Assembly (NCBI GenBank): GCA_964642175.1
Contig: CAZXOK010000003.1
Span: 1-64,000 of the forward strand
Length of the DNA stretch: 64,000 bases
From: JANQGG01 sp964642175
GTDB lineage: Bacteria; Bacteroidota; Chlorobiia; Chlorobiales; Chloroherpetonaceae
Direction: 5' to 3'
Shown: positions 45,914 to 54,176 of the stretch, piece by piece
How positions within the stretch are numbered: the stretch's first letter is position 1
Layout of the letters: every line of letters starts with the position of its first letter
The notes under the pieces: generated by a model
What the model saw: only the letters and a program-made list of their open reading frames with translations
Database searches by the model: none
What the model was told of the DNA's origin: nothing
Translations under genes and position numbers: made by a program

Positions 45914-47506
45914 CTAAAATGATCTCAAAACAGTCTTGCGCAAGAAGTACTTATCATCGCGGTTGGGAAAATCGGTGGTGTAATGTAACCCCCTCGACTC
46001 GCGGCGTTTTTGGGCGCCTTCAATAATCAGAGAGGCCACCTTGATGAGGTTGCGCAATTCAAGTACCTGCGGCGTGATTTTAGTGCGCTTGTAAAAGGCT
46101 TCGGTTTCTTCCTTCAGAAAATCCACGCGGCGTTTGGCGCGCGCCAGCCTCAGATCACTTCTGACAATACCGACATAATCGTTCATAACCTGCTGAACTT
46201 CCTTGCGGTTATGGGATACCAGGATCCATTCTTCGGCGTTTTCGGTACCGCTGTCGTCCCAATCGGGAAAACGCACATCGTTAGAAATAGATGAGATTCT
46301 GGATTTGATATCGCTAAAAGCACGATCAGCAAAAACAAGCGCTTCCAACAAGGAATTGCTGGCCAGGCGATTGGCCCCATGCACACCAACACTTGCCACC
46401 TCGCCACAAGCATAGAGCCGGTTAATGGATGAGCGGCCAATTAAATCAGTGGCTACACCGCCACAAGAGTAATGTGCTGCCGGTACTACCGGGATCATTT
46501 CTTTGGTTATATCAATCCCGTATCCCATGCAGGTGCTATAGATATTCGGGAAGTGTGCTTTCAGCTTTTTGGCATTCAGGTGAGAGACATCCAGAAAGAC
46601 ACAGTCGTCACCAGATTTTTTGATCTCGTTATCTATGGCACGGGCTACAATATCTCGCGGGGCCAGCGATTGGCGCTCATCATACTGGTGCATGAACTCG
46701 GTGCCATCACGTAATTTCAGCACCCCGCCAAATCCCCGGATGGCTTCAGAGATCAAAAACGACTTGGCATGAGGGTGGTAAAGAGTTGTAGGATGAAACT
46801 GCACAAATTCCATGTTATGAATGTAGGCCCCGGCCCGGTAAGCCATGGCGATGCCATCACCGGTGGCAATCCCCGGATTGGTGGTGTGGGGATAGACCTG
46901 CCCCAGACCACCGCTGGCCAGCATGGTCGACTTGGAGAGTATCTTTTTAACGGTTCGTGTTTGGTAATCCAGTGCGTAGGCCCCGTAACAGGTTATATCG
47001 TTGGTTTTCTGTTTAAGATGATGCTCGGTAATGAGCTCCATGGCAAAATGATGCTCCAGAAGCTGAATATTCGGGGTGTCGGCAACCTTGCTTAGCAATG
47101 CACGCTCAACTTCGTGCCCGGTCAAATCGGCGGAATGGACAATCCTGTTGTGCGAGTGCCCGCCTTCGCGCCCAAGATCCAATCGCCCTTTTTTTGTCGT
47201 AAAATGCGTCCCGATCTGCATCAGTGCACGGATATGATCGGGGCCTTCTTTAACCATAGCCTCTACGGCCTCTTTATTGCAAAGCCCAACTCCGGCATTT
47301 AAGGTATCATCAATATGCGATTGAAAACTGTCTTCTTCATCCAGTACAGCTGCAATGCCGCCCTGGGCGTAATTGGTGTTGGAATCGCTGCTTTCTTTTT
47401 TGGTGATAAGGATTACATCGCCGATTTGAGAGGCTTTCAGGGCATAAAACAAACCGGCTATGCCGCTTCCTACAACCAGGGTGTCGGTCTGAAGTTCTAA
47501 AGTCAT
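45914..47506 (-). CDS. nadB: L-aspartate oxidase NadB
   Basis: A 530-residue flavoenzyme oxidising L-aspartate to iminoaspartate, the first step of NAD synthesis from aspartate. FAD-binding VVGSGIAGLFYALKA is at about residue 12. The succinate dehydrogenase-family segments SNTNYAQGGIAAVLDEEDS and HSADLTGHEVERAL, and HYSCGGVATDLIGRSSINRL with the catalytic region, are all present. The helical C-terminal domain follows. The quinolinate synthase gene nadA is about 14 kb away (61877), not in the same operon. Confidence 0.96.
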   Translation of the reverse strand: MTLELQTDTLVVGSGIAGLFYALKASQIGDVILITKKESSDSNTNYAQGGIAAVLDEEDSFQSHIDDTLNAGVGLCNKEAVEAMVKEGPDHIRALMQIGTHFTTKKGRLDLGREGGHSHNRIVHSADLTGHEVERALLSKVADTPNIQLLEHHFAMELITEHHLKQKTNDITCYGAYALDYQTRTVKKILSKSTMLASGGLGQVYPHTTNPGIATGDGIAMAYRAGAYIHNMEFVQFHPTTLYHPHAKSFLISEAIRGFGGVLKLRDGTEFMHQYDERQSLAPRDIVARAIDNEIKKSGDDCVFLDVSHLNAKKLKAHFPNIYSTCMGYGIDITKEMIPVVPAAHYSCGGVATDLIGRSSINRLYACGEVASVGVHGANRLASNSLLEALVFADRAFSDIKSRISSISNDVRFPDWDDSGTENAEEWILVSHNRKEVQQVMNDYVGIVRSDLRLARAKRRVDFLKEETEAFYKRTKITPQVLELRNLIKVASLIIEGAQKRRESRGLHYTTDFPNRDDKYFLRKTVLRSF

Positions 47507-47698
47507 GTTAAACCAAATTACGCTAATGTTAAAACGTTAAATTTAACCATTCAAATCAATTTTTTTAGGCTGCTGCGAGGGTTTCGTGCAAAAAGTTATC
47601 TTATCTTGAAAAAAAACGTTCCTGGTAAAAAACTCGTTTTAACAATGAGCCATCTTATTATCATGTCATGACTTTTTCACACCAAAACAGGAGGTCTT

Positions 47699-48226
47699 AT
47701 GGATTGGACCGCATTGCTTCAGGCGGAAATGGACAGCGCCTATAACGCCACACTCAAATTAATCGATCGTTTAAGCGAAGAAGATTTAAGCTGGAAACCC
47801 TCGGAAGGTGAGAACTGGATGACGGTCGGTCAATTGCTCTACCATATAGGTACAAGTTTAGGCGGTGGGTTCAAAGGGTTTGTAACCGGAGATTGGGGCT
47901 TTCCTGAAGGGGTTGATCCGTCCAAAGCCCCGCCTAAGGATATGCTGCCACCAGCTGAACGCCTGCCGTCGGTCAAGTCGCTTCAAGAGGCCAGGAACAT
48001 GCTGGATCAGGATAAGGCAACAGCCAGGGAATTTTTGGGAAAGTGCATTGAAAATGAACTCTCTGAAAAGATCGTGACTGCACCCTGGGATCCCCGGGAA
48101 AAAGTGCTGGGTTATCAATTGTTAACTTCCATTGAACATTTAAAATCCCACAAGAGCCAGTTGTATTATTACATTAAATTGAAAGGCGACAAAGTGAGTA
48201 CCCCTCAGCTATGGGGTATGGGATAA
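47699..48226 (+). CDS. DinB family protein
   Basis: A 175-residue four-helix DinB/YfiT-like protein. It is recognised from MDWTALLQAEMDSAYNATLK (helix 1), WMTVGQLLYHIGTS (with the His that binds metal in the family) and TSIEHLKSHKSQLYYYIKL near the C-terminus with two more His. Functions in the family vary and include thiol-transferase and metal-dependent hydrolase roles; none can be chosen here. It is preceded by AGGAGGT at 47689-47695, an unusually good Shine-Dalgarno sequence for this window, only three bases before the ATG. Confidence 0.88.
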   Translation: MDWTALLQAEMDSAYNATLKLIDRLSEEDLSWKPSEGENWMTVGQLLYHIGTSLGGGFKGFVTGDWGFPEGVDPSKAPPKDMLPPAERLPSVKSLQEARNMLDQDKATAREFLGKCIENELSEKIVTAPWDPREKVLGYQLLTSIEHLKSHKSQLYYYIKLKGDKVSTPQLWGMG

Positions 48227-48248
48227 ATGTTATCTGTTCGAGTAGTTT

Positions 48249-48277
48249 AAAAAGGCGCTTATTCGAGCGTCTTTTTT
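48249..48277 (+). terminator. Rho-independent terminator after the DinB gene
   Basis: An 11-base stem (AAAAAGGCGCT / AGCGTCTTTTT, one G-T pair) with a six-base loop and T-run, about 23 bases after the DinB stop. Confidence 0.8.
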
Positions 48278-48313
48278 ATGTCTGTCACCAAATAAAAAAA
48301 CCAATATACTGCC

Positions 48314-49054
48314 ATGACTGTACTTGTAGTTGGAGCAAGTGGGGCAACAGGTCTCTTGCTGGTTCGCCAATTGCTCGCCAGAGGATTCCAGGTAAAAGTT
48401 ATCGTTCGCTCCCTACAAGCCTATCCCTATTTTCTTAAAGACCATAAAAATCTGACGGCAACCCAGGCCAGTTTATTGGAGCTTTCAGATGCAGAATTGA
48501 TTGATCAGGTTAAGGGATGTGATGCCGTTGCCAGCTGTTTAGGGCACAACCTGAGTTTTAAGGGTATGTTTGGGCACCCCCGAAAGTTGGTTACAGAGGC
48601 AACCCGGCGATTGTGTGAGGCCATTCAGGCGCATCGGCCCAAAACTCCAGTTAAATATGTGTTAATGAATACGGCCGGAAACAGCAATCGCAATCTTGAG
48701 GAAACGCTGCCTTTTTTGCATAAAGTGATCGTAAAACTCCTGCGCGTCTTACTCCCGCCACATCGCGATAACGAAAACGCTGCCGACTACCTGCGCACGG
48801 TTATTAGCCGGCAAAACAATGCCATTGAGTGGGTGGCTGTTCGCCCCGATAGCCTGATCAATCAAGATGAAGTGACCAACTATGAACTATACCCTTCACC
48901 AACGCGAAGCGCGATTCTGGATCCGGGCCAAACCAGCCGGATCAATTTGGCCCATGTTATGGCTGAACTGATTGCTGATGAGAAAATGTGGGACACCTGG
49001 AAAGGACAAATGCCGGTGATTTATAATAAAAAGTCGCCTGAAAAGAGCAGCTAA
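48314..49054 (+). CDS. NAD(P)-binding Rossmann-fold protein (SDR/NmrA-like)
   Basis: A 246-residue protein with the N-terminal dinucleotide motif VLVVGASGATGLLLVRQL and a typical second strand (VKVIVRS). A CDAVASCLGHNL segment matches the SDR DVVISALG-type strand. The YxxxK of classical SDRs is replaced by YVLMNTAG, as in atypical SDR/NmrA proteins. It is an oxidoreductase or a redox-sensing binding protein; the substrate is unknown. It stands alone with a terminator downstream. Confidence 0.86.
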   Translation: MTVLVVGASGATGLLLVRQLLARGFQVKVIVRSLQAYPYFLKDHKNLTATQASLLELSDAELIDQVKGCDAVASCLGHNLSFKGMFGHPRKLVTEATRRLCEAIQAHRPKTPVKYVLMNTAGNSNRNLEETLPFLHKVIVKLLRVLLPPHRDNENAADYLRTVISRQNNAIEWVAVRPDSLINQDEVTNYELYPSPTRSAILDPGQTSRINLAHVMAELIADEKMWDTWKGQMPVIYNKKSPEKSS

Positions 49055-49216
49055 AGATTTTATATCATTGATCTTAATGGCTCACTTCCTGATGCATGTG
49101 GGTGGTGTGGTAAAACATTATGTGGTTACTAAAGAGAACACCTTAGAGCGGATGATTTAGGCTGTTTTTTAATATGATATCAGAGCGACTATGTTAAGGA
49201 TCATAGTTTCTCAATG

Positions 49217-49243
49217 AAAAGGTACATGTGATTGTACCTTTTT
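49217..49243 (+). terminator. Rho-independent terminator
   Basis: A 10-base perfect stem (AAAAGGTACA / TGTACCTTTT) with a six-base loop and T-rich tail. It lies about 160 bases after the SDR-like gene's stop, in an otherwise featureless gap. Confidence 0.8.
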
Positions 49244-49312
49244 GTGTTTCAATCAGGCCAGTAAATTTTTTAACAACGTCATCTTCAAATACTGTTCGAA
49301 AAAATCAAATTC

Positions 49313-49896
49313 ATGCTTAGCCGCTCAGTAAAACACCTGATCATAAGTCTGCTGTTCTATAATCCTTTTCAAGCCTCTATTGCTCAAGAAGTTGATGGCG
49401 GTCATGAACAATGGGAATATGTTTTGAAGGAAGCGGAGATGCTTTACAAATGATTATTCCTTTAAGTGCGTTTGCATTTACAATTCTTGATGAAGACCTT
49501 CAAAGCACCAAAGAGTTTGCATTATCGTATGGAACCACTCTGGGTTTAACCTATTCGTTAAAATATTTTGTTCATAAAAAAAGACCTGAGGGCAGAAAAA
49601 GATATGACTCTTTTCCATCAGGCCATACATCTTCTGCATTTTCAGGTGCGGCATTTATTCATAGGAAATATGGGTGGCAAAATGGAATCTAAGCATATCT
49701 GCTCGCAACAATTGTTGGAATAAGCAGAACGGAAGGTCCTGATGGTTATCATGATTATTGGGACGTGCTTGGTGGGGCTGCTATTGGTATTGCGAGCGCC
49801 TATTATTTTACTGATCCATATGACACTAATAAGGTATCAATCGGTTTTACAAGTAATAACGATATCAGGGCTTTATCTGTAAGTGTCCACTTTTGA
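49313..49896 (+). pseudogene. PAP2 family phosphatase gene with a frameshift and an in-frame stop
   Basis: An ATG at 49313 encodes a signal-like start (LIISLLFYNPFQASIAQ), but the frame meets TGA at 49451. Supplying one G at 49435-49436 (GCGGAG to GCGGGAG) joins it to the frame that reads GDALQMIIPLSAFAFTILDE. That frame carries the PAP2 motifs KYFVHKKRP and SFPSGHTSSAFSG, stops at TAA 49690-49692, and continues in frame with the third motif SRTEGPDGYHDYWDVLGGAA to TGA 49896. So all three phosphatase motifs survive in a gene with two lesions, implying recent inactivation or sequence error. The intact protein would be about 195 residues and exported. PAP2 enzymes dephosphorylate lipid or other phosphates. 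Confidence 0.85.
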
Positions 49897-49906
49897 TCAA
49901 AAAAAA

Positions 49907-49935
49907 GAAGCAATCCAGTTTTTTTGGATTGCTTC
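49907..49935 (-). terminator. Rho-independent terminator of the Hsp70 gene
   Basis: An 11-base perfect stem (GAAGCAATCCA / TGGATTGCTTC) with a seven-base loop. On the minus strand it is followed by a T-run. It lies about 29 bases after the Hsp70 stop, and close to the end of the PAP2 pseudogene. Confidence 0.9.
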
Positions 49936-49963
49936 ATGTATTAATGTTTAATAACATTCTTAC

Positions 49964-51865
49964 TTAAACATCATCAATACTTTTTTCTTTCAGTGCCTCT
50001 CCAACCGCGTTGTTCATAACCACTTGAGCAAAATGGGTGGTGGCCTCGTTAGCCTTTTCGGTTAATGACTGGATCAATTCCCGATCGTCGGTTTGGAGCA
50101 CCTCTTTAAGCTGATTGGTAATAGCCAGAACCAATTGCTGTTCTTCTTTGCCCAATGTTTCAAACAAAGACTTATTACGCTGGATGGTGTGCGTAATAGA
50201 GTCGGCCATGGCCTGGCCTTCCACCCGGGCATCCACCAGCATGCGGGTTTCAAAATCTTCCTGGGCATGTTCCATGCTGTCTTTAAGCATGCGTTCCACT
50301 TCTGCATCTTCCAGCCCGTAGGTTGGTTTCACTTCAATAGATTGCTCTTTTCCGGATCGCTGGTCTTTGGCCGTTACCGAAAGCACACCATCGGCATCGA
50401 GGGCAAAAATCACCAGAATTCGCGGCATTCCGGCTGGCAAAGCCGGGATTGGTTTTAGGGTGAATTTGGCCAGGCTGCGGTTGTCTTTGACCAGTTCGCG
50501 CTCACCTTGCACCACATGAATATCCACGCCGGTTTGGTTATCGACCGAGGTGGTAAATTCCTGACCTACACGGATCGGGACTTTAGTGTTGCGTGGGATA
50601 ATCGGCACGGTGCCGCCGCCAACGGTTTCAATTCCCAGCGAAAGCGGGGTAACATCCAGCAGCAGGATATCGTCGTTATCGCCCGAAAGAACGCTTGCCT
50701 GAACGGCTGCACCCAAAGCCACCACTTCATCAGGATTCAGGCTGTCGAATGGTGTCTTACCACCGAATATCTCCGAAACAAACTGCTTCACAGCGCGTGT
50801 TCGGGTAGAACCACCTACAAGGACTACCGCATCAATATCTTCCGGGGTGAGTTCGGCATCTTTTAAGGCCTGAAGGCAGGGACGCTTGGTTTTTTCAATC
50901 ACTTCAAGGGCAATTGAATTGAATTCATCAAGCTCCAGCGCACGTTCAAATTTCTGCTCACCAAAAGCCACAGATATCGAAGTTGTATCGTTTTCGGTGA
51001 GATCTTGCTTGGCCATTTCAGCGGCATGGCGCAAAAGCTGTTTGTGTTTTTGGCTTTCAAAAATGTCCAGCTTCAGCTTTTGTTTGATCTCATCTGCAAA
51101 GCGACTCATAAGGGCCTGGTCGATATCATCACCACCCAGGTGGGTATTGCCATTGGTGGAGAGCACATCAAAAATGCCATCATCGAGGCGAAGTATGGAA
51201 ATATCGAACGTGCCGCCACCCAGATCATACACCGCTATAATACCATCTTTTTGCTTATCCAGTCCGTAGGCCAGGGAGGCTGCAGTAGGTTCATTAATGA
51301 TGCGTAACACTTCCAGTCCGGCAAGTTTCCCCGCATCCTTGGTGGCCTGGCGCTGGGCATCATTAAAATACGCCGGTACAGTGATCACGGCTTTAAACAT
51401 GGGCTCTTCAAAATAATCTTCGGCACGTTGTTTTAAGGCTTTAAGGATCATGGATGAAATTTCGGTAGGTGTAAAATGACGAACTTCCTGGCCAGCTTTA
51501 CCGCCCTTTATTTCTATCATACAGACCTTATCCGACATGTCCGGGCTGATATAGTAACTCAGATGCCCCAATTCGGATCTGATATCTCCGAAAGCACGTC
51601 CCAAAAGCCGTTTTACCGAATACACCGTTCTTTCGGGGTGCTTGGTTTGAAATTCTTTGCCCAACGATCCGACAATCGGATTGAAGTTATCATCAAAATA
51701 CACCACCGATGGGACAATTCGCTCCTGGGTGGCTTTGCTGGCAATCACTTTGGGTTCATCGCCATGCATGTAGGCCACTAAGCTATTGGTAGTACCAAGG
51801 TCTATACCAATGAGCCGCTCTTTTTTGATAGTTCCGGTTCGAATATCTATTGGGACTTTAGCCAT
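49964..51865 (-). CDS. Hsp70 chaperone, HscA/DnaK-like
   Basis: A 633-residue Hsp70. The ATPase domain has GIDLGTTNSLVAYM, VPAYFNDAQRQATKDAG, EPTAASLAYGLD and VYDLGGGTFDISIL. The substrate-binding domain (about 395-510) has LLDVTPLSLGIETVGGG, and the C-terminal helical lid ends in KEKSIDDV rather than DnaK's EEVD. The extended N-terminus before GIDLGTT (about 20 residues, VPIDIRTGTIKKERL) resembles HscA, the Fe-S cluster chaperone. No isc genes or J-protein are adjacent. It could also be a second DnaK. It is divergent from the histidine kinase gene. Confidence 0.92.
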   Translation of the reverse strand: MAKVPIDIRTGTIKKERLIGIDLGTTNSLVAYMHGDEPKVIASKATQERIVPSVVYFDDNFNPIVGSLGKEFQTKHPERTVYSVKRLLGRAFGDIRSELGHLSYYISPDMSDKVCMIEIKGGKAGQEVRHFTPTEISSMILKALKQRAEDYFEEPMFKAVITVPAYFNDAQRQATKDAGKLAGLEVLRIINEPTAASLAYGLDKQKDGIIAVYDLGGGTFDISILRLDDGIFDVLSTNGNTHLGGDDIDQALMSRFADEIKQKLKLDIFESQKHKQLLRHAAEMAKQDLTENDTTSISVAFGEQKFERALELDEFNSIALEVIEKTKRPCLQALKDAELTPEDIDAVVLVGGSTRTRAVKQFVSEIFGGKTPFDSLNPDEVVALGAAVQASVLSGDNDDILLLDVTPLSLGIETVGGGTVPIIPRNTKVPIRVGQEFTTSVDNQTGVDIHVVQGERELVKDNRSLAKFTLKPIPALPAGMPRILVIFALDADGVLSVTAKDQRSGKEQSIEVKPTYGLEDAEVERMLKDSMEHAQEDFETRMLVDARVEGQAMADSITHTIQRNKSLFETLGKEEQQLVLAITNQLKEVLQTDDRELIQSLTEKANEATTHFAQVVMNNAVGEALKEKSIDDV

Positions 51866-52024
51866 AGGTTTTTATTGATTTAGGTTTAACTGGTTTTTGT
51901 TAAGTACAACAATAACTTAGTTGAAACTTAGGTAAAGATTATAAATAGCAAGTGAAATGCTTAGATAAAAATTATCGGTATTCATATTTAAAACGTTTCT
52001 AAACTTACTAAATGATCACTTAAG

Positions 52025-52849
52025 ATGTCTAAGTCACAAGAACAAACCACGGTTGCCGTGCATCCTTCGATTATCCAGTTCCAAAACCAGGATCAGCAGG
52101 TTATTGAGTTTCACAAAGTGGGATTGTTGGGATCGGTGCTCTCGAGCCTGATTCATGAGTTAAATCAACCCCTGACATCCATGAGTATGGATGCTGATTT
52201 TCTGACATTACTGGCTAAAAATCCAACAAAATTAAGCGCAGAGCAGATCTGCGACGTCGGCGAAGGCTTGCAGAAAGATGTTCAGCGAAGCCAGAAGATT
52301 CTGGATGAACTTCGGAATTTTGCCCAGCGAAAACAAAAGATGGGAGAAGTTAATCTGAACAATGTATTGAAATCTTGCCTGACCTTAACCAACGAGCGTA
52401 TCCGAACGCACGGGATTACTTTCGAGATCAACCTGGATCCCGATATTCCACCCATAACAGGTATTAAAAACGATCTGCAATTTGCACTCCTGAACCTTAT
52501 TCTGAACTCCTGCAATTTAGTGGAGTTATTTGTGACAGGAGAAAACGAGTATGAAGATCACATGAAGCATAAATTTGTACCTGAAATCTCTATACAGACA
52601 AAAACGGATAATGGCGATGTGGTTCTTGAATTAGCCGATAACGGACTGGAATTGACCGAGGAACTAAAACAATCACTCCAGGCGCCATTTACCATGATGA
52701 TGGTAACCAATAAGCAACTCCTGGGCGGGCTTTACCTAACAGATGTTTTGGTGGAAAAAAATAACGGGACCTTTTGTTTTGATCACCGTTCAATGGAAAA
52801 TTTTGGCGGTTCAGTCAATTTTTACCAAATTAGATTTAAGGCAAACTGA
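52025..52849 (+). CDS. Sensorless histidine kinase with degenerate ATP-lid motifs
   Basis: A 274-residue cytoplasmic protein. The H-box is SLIHELNQPLTSM (His at about 45), and the DHp coiled region follows. In the ATPase domain the N-box is partly kept (LNLILNSCNLVE) and G1 reads ADNGLELTEE instead of DxGxG. G2 has LLGGLYLTDVLVEKNNG in place of GxGLGL. It may be a weak or non-autophosphorylating kinase, or a phosphatase or adaptor. There is no PAS, membrane or sensor domain. It precedes the REC-BTAD response regulator by 60 bases on the same strand, which is its likely partner. Confidence 0.82.
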   Translation: MSKSQEQTTVAVHPSIIQFQNQDQQVIEFHKVGLLGSVLSSLIHELNQPLTSMSMDADFLTLLAKNPTKLSAEQICDVGEGLQKDVQRSQKILDELRNFAQRKQKMGEVNLNNVLKSCLTLTNERIRTHGITFEINLDPDIPPITGIKNDLQFALLNLILNSCNLVELFVTGENEYEDHMKHKFVPEISIQTKTDNGDVVLELADNGLELTEELKQSLQAPFTMMMVTNKQLLGGLYLTDVLVEKNNGTFCFDHRSMENFGGSVNFYQIRFKAN

Positions 52850-52909
52850 CCCTAAACTTCGGTCTGAAGGCCGATAATTAAACCATTAATCGGGCATAAA
52901 TGTATTGAA

Positions 52910-54130
52910 ATGTCAAAAAAACAAACCAATTCTCACCTGATAAAGCTTTTGTTAGTTGATGATGATGAGCGGATCAGAAACAGTTTTCAAAGAAGTTTGT
53001 CTTTAATCGGTTATGATGTAGTTACAGCGGCGAACGGGGAAGAAGCTTTATCGTTATATCAATCCGAGAACCCCGAAGTTGTTTTACTGGATATTCGTAT
53101 GCCGGGAATGAACGGCTTTGAGGTTTTGGAACGGATCTTAGGAATTAACCCTCAGGCTGAGGTTGTCTTTATTACCGGTTATGGCGATATGAATCTGGTG
53201 ATTGATGCCATGCGTGCCGGAGCCAGCGACTTTGTAGCCAAACCCTTACAAATGGATATCCTTACCAATGTGCTGGATCATGCCAGGGAAAGATTGGAGA
53301 AAAAGAAGCTGGAAGCAAAAGCAACGCCTAAAAAAGCAGGCGATGAAGAAAAAGAACAACAAGCCGATGTTCCTGTACTTCAAACCCCAATCCAGATTCA
53401 GGCCTTCGGAAACCTGTTTTTAAGGACGCAGGATAAGGTCCTATTTGATAAAGACTGGCCAAATCCGAAAACCCAGTCCGTATTTAAAATTCTTCTGATT
53501 AACCATCGTAAAACGATTACCATAGATGAATTCATAGATTTGCTCTGGCCGGAAACCCGGCGCGAAAGTGCAGAAGTGATGCTCTTTACAGCTATTTCAT
53601 TTATCCGCCACTTTTTTGAACCGGAATTAAAATCCGGACGCCAGTCCCAATATGTTCTGAATCGCGGAAATGGCTATGAGATGAATTTGGGCGAACATGG
53701 TAAAGACTACAGTTACGATGTGGAGCTCTTTTTGGATTATGCTCGTGAGGGACAGGATGAGAGCAATGCCGAATTGCTCAGTAAAGCTGTAGACCTCTAC
53801 TCAGATACGTTTTTGAAAACCGACGCCTATGAAGATTGGTCAAGTTACCAGCGTGAGTTGCTTCTGGATGAGTACCTGGATTCTCTGAATGCTCTGGCTA
53901 GCGATGCGTTTGAGAATAATCGGTATGATATGGCCATTCAATACGCCCAGAAAATGCTGGCAACCGATAAACTCTATGAACCGGCTTATGAAATGCTCAT
54001 TAAAACCTATCTTGAGCAACAGTTGATCAGCAAAGCCGCCCGTATTCTCAAACAATGTGAAGATATTTTCAAGAAAGAGCTCGATATGCCCATCCCTGAG
54101 CGCATAAAATCTCTTTTCCCAAAAAGTTAA
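52910..54130 (+). CDS. Response regulator with SARP/BTAD output
   Basis: A 406-residue regulator. The receiver domain (about 10-125) has LLVDDDER, the phosphoacceptor Asp in EVVLLDIRMPGMNGFEVL (about 62), FITGYGD and the Lys of FVAKPLQ. A charged linker leads to a SARP-type winged helix (about 165-255: FKILLINHRKTITIDEFI, then DLLWPETR) and a BTAD TPR-like domain (about 270-400). The receiver-plus-BTAD layout is uncommon; phosphorylation presumably controls DNA binding. Its partner is probably the kinase just upstream. The output half is clearly related to that of the 1137-residue regulator at 234-3647. Confidence 0.88.
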   Translation: MSKKQTNSHLIKLLLVDDDERIRNSFQRSLSLIGYDVVTAANGEEALSLYQSENPEVVLLDIRMPGMNGFEVLERILGINPQAEVVFITGYGDMNLVIDAMRAGASDFVAKPLQMDILTNVLDHARERLEKKKLEAKATPKKAGDEEKEQQADVPVLQTPIQIQAFGNLFLRTQDKVLFDKDWPNPKTQSVFKILLINHRKTITIDEFIDLLWPETRRESAEVMLFTAISFIRHFFEPELKSGRQSQYVLNRGNGYEMNLGEHGKDYSYDVELFLDYAREGQDESNAELLSKAVDLYSDTFLKTDAYEDWSSYQRELLLDEYLDSLNALASDAFENNRYDMAIQYAQKMLATDKLYEPAYEMLIKTYLEQQLISKAARILKQCEDIFKKELDMPIPERIKSLFPKS

Positions 54131-54136
54131 CTATCT

Positions 54137-54176
54137 AAGTTGCGTAAGGCTTTAAAACCTCTACGCAACTTTTAAT
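54137..54176 (+). terminator. Rho-independent terminator between convergent genes
   Basis: A 13-base stem with one bulged C (AAGTTGCGTAAGG / CCTCTACGCAACTT) and a T-rich tail. It lies a few bases after the REC-BTAD stop and overlaps the last codons of the desaturase gene. Confidence 0.8.

Noticed and set aside
49077..49160. 28-codon frame (MAHFLMHVGGVVKHY) after the SDR-like gene
   Set aside because: Too short and without similarity I recognise; the region is followed by a terminator of the upstream gene.
51866..52024. TATAAT-like hexamer upstream of the Hsp70 gene
   Set aside because: A TATAAT string occurs, but no matching -35 element is at a proper distance. In this phylum the promoter consensus differs, so I did not call a promoter.
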